NCBI GenBank assembly: GCA_049589355.1
Contig: JBAWAP010000233.1
Span: 1 to 16,786 of the forward strand
DNA: 16,786 nucleotides
From: JBAWAP01 sp049589355
GTDB taxonomy: Bacteria > Chloroflexota > Anaerolineae > VGOG01
Direction of reading: 5' to 3'
The position numbers were made by a program, and so were the translations under genes. Of the stretch, positions 13,929 to 16,786 are shown piece after piece; within the stretch, counting starts at the first letter, position 1; every line of letters begins with the position of its first letter. Below the pieces are notes generated by a model. It did not search any database, had not been told where the DNA came from, and was given only the letters and a program-made list of their open reading frames with translations.

Positions 13929-14390
13929 ATGCCTGAGAAGGTGATACCGCCGGAACCGGAAGTCCGCGTGATGCGGCCCGAGGATCTGGAAGCAGTGGTC
14001 GAGATTGATGCCCAGGTGTTTGGCCAGCGGCGCCCCGAGTATTACGAGCGCAAGATAGCAATCGCCCTGGACGAGACCCAGCAGTTGGTCACCTCGCTGG
14101 TGATGGAGGTGGAAGGGAAGGTGGCCGGGTTCATCATGGGCGAGGTCTACCTGGGCGAGTTCGGCGTGCCGGAGACGACGGCCACCATTGACACCATTGG
14201 GGTGGACCCGGCCTACCAGGGGCATGGCGTGGGCACCACGTTGTTCGAGGAGTATGCCTCCCACCTGCGCAAGATCGGCGTCCGATCCATCACCACGCGG
14301 GTCAACTGGAACGATTGGGGTCTGCTACGCTTCTTCGAGAAAGTGGGCTTCGTCCCGGCCAAGGTGGTGAATCTGGAGCTGAAGCTGTAG
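13929..14390 (+). CDS. GNAT-family N-acetyltransferase (RimI-like)
   Basis: 153-residue GCN5-related acetyltransferase. The acetyl-CoA-binding motif is clear: IDTIGVDPAYQGHGVGTTLF (87-106), with Q97, G98, G100 and G102 forming the QxxGxG pyrophosphate loop. The downstream LRFFEKVGFVPAKVVNLEL is the usual end of the fold. The acceptor substrate is unknown. In Rhodopseudomonas, GNAT enzymes acetylate and inactivate aromatic acyl-CoA ligases, so a protein-lysine target in this pathway is a reasonable but untested idea. It has its own strong ribosome binding site and follows the NuoG/GltD fusion by 27 bases, so it is likely in the same transcript. The length is normal for the family. Confidence 0.85.
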   Translation: MPEKVIPPEPEVRVMRPEDLEAVVEIDAQVFGQRRPEYYERKIAIALDETQQLVTSLVMEVEGKVAGFIMGEVYLGEFGVPETTATIDTIGVDPAYQGHGVGTTLFEEYASHLRKIGVRSITTRVNWNDWGLLRFFEKVGFVPAKVVNLELKL

Positions 14391-14421
14391 GGAGGTGTGG
14401 GGTGGGGGGGCTGAGGGGCAG

Positions 14422-14685
14422 ATGGTCCGGGCACAGGAATTAGAGGCGCAAGGCTTCGCCCTAGAGGGCTCAAGCCCGAAGGGTTGGACCCGTCAGTTCA
14501 CCGTCGAAGTCGAGCGAGCGGACGAGTACGTCGAGCTGTACGAAGAGATGGGTAACGAGGTGCGGGTGGAGCCGGTGACGCCTGATCTACAGGAGACCGA
14601 GGAATGTGCTACCTGCTTCTTAGCTGCCTGTGACAGATACGTGGTTATCTACACCAGGCCCAGAGAATATGAGCCAGAAGTATAA
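14422..14685 (+). CDS. Small conserved-looking protein with CxxC motif, function unknown
   Basis: 87 residues from the ATG at 14422, which has GAGGGG at 14413-14418. A GTG at 14395 would add nine G-rich residues that look non-coding. The protein is acidic and has a pattern VELYEEMGNEVRVEPV then EECATCFLAACDRYVVIYTR, with a CxxC and a third cysteine near the C terminus. I do not recognise a named domain, though I have an impression of similar short proteins ending in a CxxC-then-IYTR motif in anaerobes. The cysteines could bind a metal or act in redox. It sits between the GNAT gene and oah and is probably co-transcribed. It could be a small adaptor or regulator, but nothing in the sequence proves it. 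Confidence 0.65.
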   Translation: MVRAQELEAQGFALEGSSPKGWTRQFTVEVERADEYVELYEEMGNEVRVEPVTPDLQETEECATCFLAACDRYVVIYTRPREYEPEV

Positions 14686-14712
14686 GTTCTATCATCTGCT
14701 TCGGGTGCGCTA

Positions 14713-14804
14713 CTGGTACATTGGTAGATTGGTAAATTGGTAGCCTGGTAAAGGAAACCAATGTACCAGTTTACAATTTACCAGTGTGCCAATCTACCAA
14801 TTTA
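14713..14804. repeat. Palindromic intergenic element of 8-base TTGGTAGA units upstream of oah
   Basis: The left arm is five octamers in a row: CTGGTACA, TTGGTAGA, TTGGTAAA, TTGGTAGC, CTGGTAAA (14713-14752). The right arm at 14758-14804 is the complementary set: CCAATGTA, CCAGTTTA, CAATTTA (7 bases), CCAGTGTG, CCAATCTA, CCAATTTA. The element ends just before the oah ribosome binding site (AAAGGAG, 14808-14814). The frame stays open through its 3' end and would give PIYQ, the same peptide that the repeat encodes inside hdrA copy 2. Confidence 0.85.
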
Positions 14805-14821
14805 AGGAAAGGAGCAAGAGA

Positions 14822-15958
14822 ATGGCACTTGAGTGGCTACCAAGAGATCACGAATTGAAGGATCACGATGTGGGCGGGGACGAGTTCTTCGGCACCATGG
14901 AACAACCCCCGTGCGTGGTGTACGAGAAGAAACCCATCGTTGACCCAGACGGCAACCCCGTCGAGGGGCTGTACTCGGCCTGGGTGTGGTTGAACAATCC
15001 CCGGCAATACAACTCCTACACCACCCAGATGGTGAAGGGGGTCATTGCGGGCATGAAGAAGGCCTCGATGGATCGCAGTGTCGTAGCCATCGTCTTCACC
15101 GGTGTGGGCGACCGAGCGTGGTGCACCGGTGGCAACACCAAGGAGTACGCCGAGTATTACAGTGGGCGGCCCACTGAGTACGCCCTGTATATGGACCTCT
15201 TCAACGGTATGGTGGACAGCATCCTCAACGCCAAGAAGCCGATCATCTGCCGGGTCAACGGCATGAGGGTGGCCGGCGGCCAGGAGATCGGCGGGGCCTG
15301 CGACCTGGCCGTCGCCTCCGATCTGGCCGTCTTCGGCCAGGCTGGCCCCCGGCACGGTTCGGCGCCGGTGGGCGGCTCCTCCGACTTTTTGCCCTGGTTC
15401 CTGACCATCGAAGACGCCATGTGGAACTGCATCTCCTGCGAGCTGTGGAGCGCCTACAAGATGTTCCGCAAGGGGTACGTCAGCAAGGTCGTCCCGGTGA
15501 TCAAGCAGGATGGCAAGTGGATCCGGAACCCTATGGTGATCACCGAAAAGTACGTTGAGGAAGGAGAGATCGTCTACGGTGAGTTCAAGACCGGCGAGGA
15601 GTACAAGAAAGGGCTCGAGTTCGTCAAAGGGGCAACGGTTGATTTCGAACTGCTGGACAAGGCCGTGAACGACATGCTGTGGACGTTCACCAACCTGTTC
15701 CCCCACTGCCTGCAGATGTCCATTGACGGCATCCGGGCCAAGAAGAAGTTCTTCTGGGATGCGGGCAAGGACTACTACCGCCACTGGCTGGCGGCCAACA
15801 TGTCCAGCGAGGCCTTCCTGGGCTTCCATGCCTTCAACACCAGGAAGATCACCGGCCAAGACACCATTGACTTCATCAAGTATCGCCAGTTGATCGCCGA
15901 GGGACGCCTGGTGGACGAGGGCTTCTTCGCCGAGGTGCTGGCCAAGCCCAAGGAATAG
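14822..15958 (+). CDS. oah: 6-oxocyclohex-1-ene-1-carbonyl-CoA hydrolase (ring-opening hydrolase)
   Basis: 378-residue crotonase-superfamily enzyme that adds water and hydrolyses the C-C bond of 6-oxocyclohex-1-ene-1-carbonyl-CoA to give 3-hydroxypimelyl-CoA, the ring-cleavage step. The N-terminal extension (LEWLPRDHELKDHDVGG) before the crotonase core and the segments WCTGGNTKEYAEYYSGRPTE, NGMRVAGGQEIGGACDLAVA and GQAGPRHGSAPVGGSSDFLP are typical of Oah/BamA. The length matches the family. The frame is open to a GTG at 14786, but AAAGGAG at 14808-14814 and the repeat origin of the upstream DNA favour the ATG at 14822. It is shared by class I and class II benzoyl-CoA pathways. Located 52 bases before had. 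Confidence 0.95.
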   Translation: MALEWLPRDHELKDHDVGGDEFFGTMEQPPCVVYEKKPIVDPDGNPVEGLYSAWVWLNNPRQYNSYTTQMVKGVIAGMKKASMDRSVVAIVFTGVGDRAWCTGGNTKEYAEYYSGRPTEYALYMDLFNGMVDSILNAKKPIICRVNGMRVAGGQEIGGACDLAVASDLAVFGQAGPRHGSAPVGGSSDFLPWFLTIEDAMWNCISCELWSAYKMFRKGYVSKVVPVIKQDGKWIRNPMVITEKYVEEGEIVYGEFKTGEEYKKGLEFVKGATVDFELLDKAVNDMLWTFTNLFPHCLQMSIDGIRAKKKFFWDAGKDYYRHWLAANMSSEAFLGFHAFNTRKITGQDTIDFIKYRQLIAEGRLVDEGFFAEVLAKPKE

Positions 15959-15998
15959 CCAATATCCAATAACCAATTATCTGGCTATTGGGTATTGA
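15959..15998. repeat. Palindromic element of 7-base CCAATAT units
   Basis: CCAATAT, CCAATAA, CCAATTA run in tandem from 15959, then TCTGGC, TATTGGG, TATTGAG form the returning arm. 15961-15975 pairs with 15982-15996 with two mismatches. The element merges into the had ribosome binding site (GAGGAGGTG, 15997-16005). Confidence 0.65.
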
Positions 15999-16010
15999 GG
16001 AGGTGCATAA

Positions 16011-16786
16011 GTGACAATACCTGATGTAATTCAAACCTGGCAGATGGTGCAGCCGTGGGCCAGGGACAAGGAGACGGGCGAGAAGACGCCTGGAAAGTTG
16101 GAGCGGACGAGCATCCCGATGCCGGAATTGCAGCCCGGTGAGGTGCTGGTCGAGATCGCCGGCTGCGGCGTCTGTCACACCGACCTGGGCTACTTCTACT
16201 ACGGGGTGCCCACGGTGAGCAAGCCGCCCTTGACCCTGGGACACGAGATCAGCGGCCGCGTCGTGGCCGGGGAGGAGAGCTGGATCGGCAAGGAGGTCAT
16301 CATCCCGGCGGTGATGCCCTGCAACAACTGCCCCATCTGCGCGGCGGGCCGGGGCAATCGCTGTCTGGCGCAAAAGATGCCGGGCAACAGTCTCGGCTTC
16401 TATGGCGGGTTCTCCAGTCATATTCCGGTGCCAGCGGCCAATCTGTGTGCTGTCGAGAAACGGGGAGAGATGCCCCTGGAGCGACTGGCCGTGGTGGCCG
16501 ACGCCATCACCACTCCGTACCAGGCGGTCACTCGCGCCGGCGTACAAAAGGGCGATCGGGTGATCGTCGTTGGAGCCACGGGAGGCGTGGGCACCTATGT
16601 AGTCCAGATAGCCAAGGCGTTTGGAGCTGCAACCGTGATCGCCATTGACCTCAACCAAGAAAAGTTGGAACGCTCGCTCCAATACGGCGCCGATTTCATC
16701 ATCAACTCGGCCAACAAGGATGTCGAACAGGTGCGAAATGAATACCGCGCCCTGTGCAAGGAGCGCGGACTGCCGCACAACTATGG
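16011..16786 (+). CDS. had: 6-hydroxycyclohex-1-ene-1-carbonyl-CoA dehydrogenase, 3' end beyond the window (partial)
   Basis: 258 codons are visible from the GTG at 16011 with no stop before the edge; the family is about 370 residues, so roughly the last third is missing. It is a zinc-dependent medium-chain alcohol dehydrogenase. Catalytic zinc motif CGVCHTD (C52, C55, H56), structural zinc motif CNNCPICAAGRGNRC and the NAD-binding GATGGVGTYVV are all present. The N terminus (IQTWQMVQPWARDKETGEKTPGKLE) is typical of Had as I recall it. It oxidises the hydroxyl produced by Dch to 6-oxocyclohex-1-ene-1-carbonyl-CoA, the substrate of Oah. GAGGAGGTG at 15997-16005 supports the GTG start. A generic threonine/alcohol dehydrogenase-like enzyme is the alternative, made unlikely by context. 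Confidence 0.9.
   Translation, partial: MTIPDVIQTWQMVQPWARDKETGEKTPGKLERTSIPMPELQPGEVLVEIAGCGVCHTDLGYFYYGVPTVSKPPLTLGHEISGRVVAGEESWIGKEVIIPAVMPCNNCPICAAGRGNRCLAQKMPGNSLGFYGGFSSHIPVPAANLCAVEKRGEMPLERLAVVADAITTPYQAVTRAGVQKGDRVIVVGATGGVGTYVVQIAKAFGAATVIAIDLNQEKLERSLQYGADFIINSANKDVEQVRNEYRALCKERGLPHNY

Noticed and set aside
11703..14264. An 853-codon open frame on the minus strand
   Set aside because: It lies opposite the NuoG/GltD fusion and GNAT genes, whose plus-strand products have clear motifs. Its translation has no recognisable domains, and the long frame is a by-product of G+C-rich codon use.
14786..14821. Upstream GTG start giving oah a 12-residue N-terminal extension
   Set aside because: The extension is translated from the intergenic repeat, and a good ribosome binding site precedes the ATG at 14822, which also gives the family's normal length.
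14837..15976. A 379-codon minus-strand frame opposite oah
   Set aside because: Exactly mirrors oah, which is full length with clear motifs; the translation is low-complexity without family signals.
1..16786. Insertion sequence, prophage or tRNA genes
   Set aside because: I saw no transposase, integrase or cloverleaf-like sequence; the repeats are short palindromes without an encoded protein.

Overview
This window is almost entirely one plus-strand catabolic cluster for anaerobic degradation of aromatic acids through benzoyl-CoA. It encodes a complete ATP-dependent (class I, Azoarcus/Bzd-type) benzoyl-CoA reductase with its ferredoxin (about 5.8-10.3 kb). It also encodes the three enzymes that take the dearomatised ring to ring opening: dienoyl-CoA hydratase (dch, 135-908), ring hydrolase (oah, 14822-15958) and hydroxyenoyl-CoA dehydrogenase (had, 16011 to the right edge, truncated). 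The tail of a short-chain dehydrogenase lies at the left edge. No benzoate-CoA ligase, transporter or regulator is inside the window.

Around this core sit two redox modules. The first (916-5688) is MvhD-like, HdrA-like, a fused HdrC-HdrB-like protein and a second HdrA-like protein. It resembles the BamD/E/F part of the ATP-independent class II benzoyl-CoA reductases, although no BamB/BamC catalytic subunit is present. The second (10393-13901) is an FdhB/FrhB-like flavin/iron-sulfur protein followed by a NuoG/GltD-like fusion with many clusters. A GNAT acetyltransferase and a small CxxC protein follow. My working model, an inference, is that the Hdr/MvhD and FdhB/NuoG-GltD modules produce reduced ferredoxin (BzdM-like). 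The ferredoxin feeds the ATPase subunits BzdPQ and the reductase BzdNO. The dienoyl-CoA product is then processed by Dch, Had and Oah.

The most unusual layer is repetitive DNA. Most of the longer intergenic gaps contain short palindromic elements built of degenerate 7- or 8-base tandem units on each arm (71-110, 3813-3895, 5695-5782, 10347-10376, 14713-14804, 15959-15998), plus a different nested palindrome at 11499-11553. The same kind of DNA is found in frame inside two redox genes. In the second HdrA (about 4611-4714) it occupies the place where the first HdrA carries a ferredoxin domain. In the NuoG/GltD fusion (about 12627-12757) it forms the interdomain linker.

Organism: G+C-rich bacterium with clear Shine-Dalgarno sites and an obligately anaerobic style of redox chemistry. 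The abundance of short palindromic intergenic repeats suggests an uncultured Chloroflexota (Anaerolineae-like) lineage, but this is a guess from style rather than from a marker gene. All large minus-strand open frames are shadows of the plus-strand genes.
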